Shown here piece by piece: positions 63,533 through 64,000 of a stretch of 64,000 nucleotides of DNA. Position 1 is the first letter of the stretch. Every line of letters starts with the position of its first letter. The notes beneath the pieces are model-generated. The model saw only the letters and a program-made list of their open reading frames with translations. It did no database searches and was not told the origin of the DNA. This DNA comes from Mesorhizobium koreense (GTDB lineage Bacteria; Pseudomonadota; Alphaproteobacteria; Rhizobiales; Rhizobiaceae): positions 2,127,001 to 2,191,000 of the forward strand of contig NZ_CP134228.1 of NCBI RefSeq assembly GCF_031656215.1, written 5' to 3'. Made by a program: the position numbers and the translations under genes.

Positions 63533-63739
63533 TCAGCCGAGATCGATTTCACCTTCGACGACGTGGCGTAAGCCGGCGCGCTCCGCGGTGATCACGGCCT
63601 TCACGATCAGGCGCCCTTGACCCTTGAGGTCTTCCTTCTCCACGGCTTTTTCGATCGCCTGCTGCGAGGTCACGCCGACCTGCTTCAGAAACTTGCGCAT
63701 CGAGACGTTGAAAGGATCGGTTTCCATGTTCTGCGTCAT
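63533..63739 (-). CDS. DUF6494 family small protein
   Basis: A 68-residue soluble protein matching DUF6494: METDPFNVSMRKFLKQVGVT, SQQAIEKAVEKEDLKGQGRL, IVKAVITAERAGLRHVVEGE. Its function is not known to me. An AGGCAGG ribosome-like site precedes the ATG at 63739. It converges with the HTH regulator, ending 35 bases from it, and is probably unrelated to the tungstate locus. Confidence 0.8.
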   Translation of the reverse strand: MTQNMETDPFNVSMRKFLKQVGVTSQQAIEKAVEKEDLKGQGRLIVKAVITAERAGLRHVVEGEIDLG

Positions 63740-64000
63740 GTGCCTGCCTCGAATTATGTGGATGATGCCGCTTCGCCAGTTCGATATTCGACGGGTTTCG
63801 CCCAGCGAAACGTACTGTCGCTAACGGAGCACGGAACCGTCAGGTGCGCAACGCATATGACGTTCGGCATAGCGCTGCTGGCGGCTGAGTACCTTCATGT
63901 GTCACTACCGAGGTGAGGCCCAAACCTGTCTCATCTCCGCTCTCCTGAAGCGCTACGATGAGCCGGAATTTTCCCGCTCTCAGTCCAACTCGCTCCCAGT
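63740..64000. other. No recognisable gene at the window end
   Basis: About 260 bases upstream of the DUF6494 gene. Short open frames here have no family character and overlap the start region of the small gene. The segment should hold the promoter of DUF6494. I see no RNA gene or repeat. Confidence 0.4.

Overview
The window comes from a GC-rich alphaproteobacterium of the Rhizobiales. The flagellar gene order (motB-motC-fliK-transglycosylase-rem-flgE-flgK-flgL-flaF-flbT-flgD, plus visN/visR) is the one known from Sinorhizobium, Mesorhizobium and Brucella. MotC, MotE, FlaF, FlbT, VisN, VisR and Rem are markers of that group, and dispersed palindromic repeats of a rhizobial type are present. 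I cannot name a species; a Phyllobacteriaceae/Mesorhizobium-like organism is an inference.

Region 1 (1-32101) is an almost complete flagellar and motility cluster. On the minus strand, reading from 12910 down to 1, are fliF, a FliH-like gene, motB, motC, fliK, a lytic transglycosylase, the regulator rem (ftcR), flgE, flgK, flgL, flaF, flbT and the start of flgD. A single flagellin gene lies at 13045-14382. A second minus-strand run (24800 to 14547) holds a DUF1217 gene, flgF, fliI, an unknown membrane protein, flgB, flgC, fliE, flgG, flgA, flgI, motE, flgH, fliL and fliP. Running the other way from 24996 are a YkvA-like gene, motA, fliM, fliN, fliG, flhB and an unknown gene. The master regulators visN and visR close the region on the minus strand. 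The rem leader carries a full CtrA-type box and four GANTC sites, suggesting cell-cycle input. Two long palindromic elements sit in motE (in frame) and between visN and visR.

Region 2 (32102-39716) is a mixed block: a glutathione S-transferase, a DUF5996 protein, clpS, a probable orphan nuclease toxin with a DUF2019 partner, a 2-hydroxyacid dehydrogenase, and a three-gene carbohydrate-type operon (TIM-barrel isomerase, Gfo/Idh/MocA oxidoreductase, SnoaL-like protein).

Region 3 (39735-48993) is a compact minus-strand uptake and catabolism operon with a divergent LysR gene. Two paralogous Tat-exported substrate-binding proteins flank a MaoC-like hydratase. They are followed by an ABC ATPase and permease, an FAD oxidoreductase, a family III CoA-transferase, an enoyl-CoA hydratase and a 7Fe-type ferredoxin. 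The substrate is unknown.

Region 4 (49081-63497) is an NAD-type formate dehydrogenase locus with its cofactor machinery: fdsA, a fused NuoE-NuoF type beta subunit, a TusA-like protein, three different MoeA-family genes (one fused to a PBP-like sensor domain, one degenerate), fdhD, mobA, a tungstate-type ABC transporter (tupA, tupC, tupB) and a regulator joining an HTH domain to the same kind of PBP-like domain. Together this looks like a tungsten or molybdenum supply, cofactor maturation and formate oxidation module. The window ends with a small DUF6494 gene and about 260 bases in which I see no gene.
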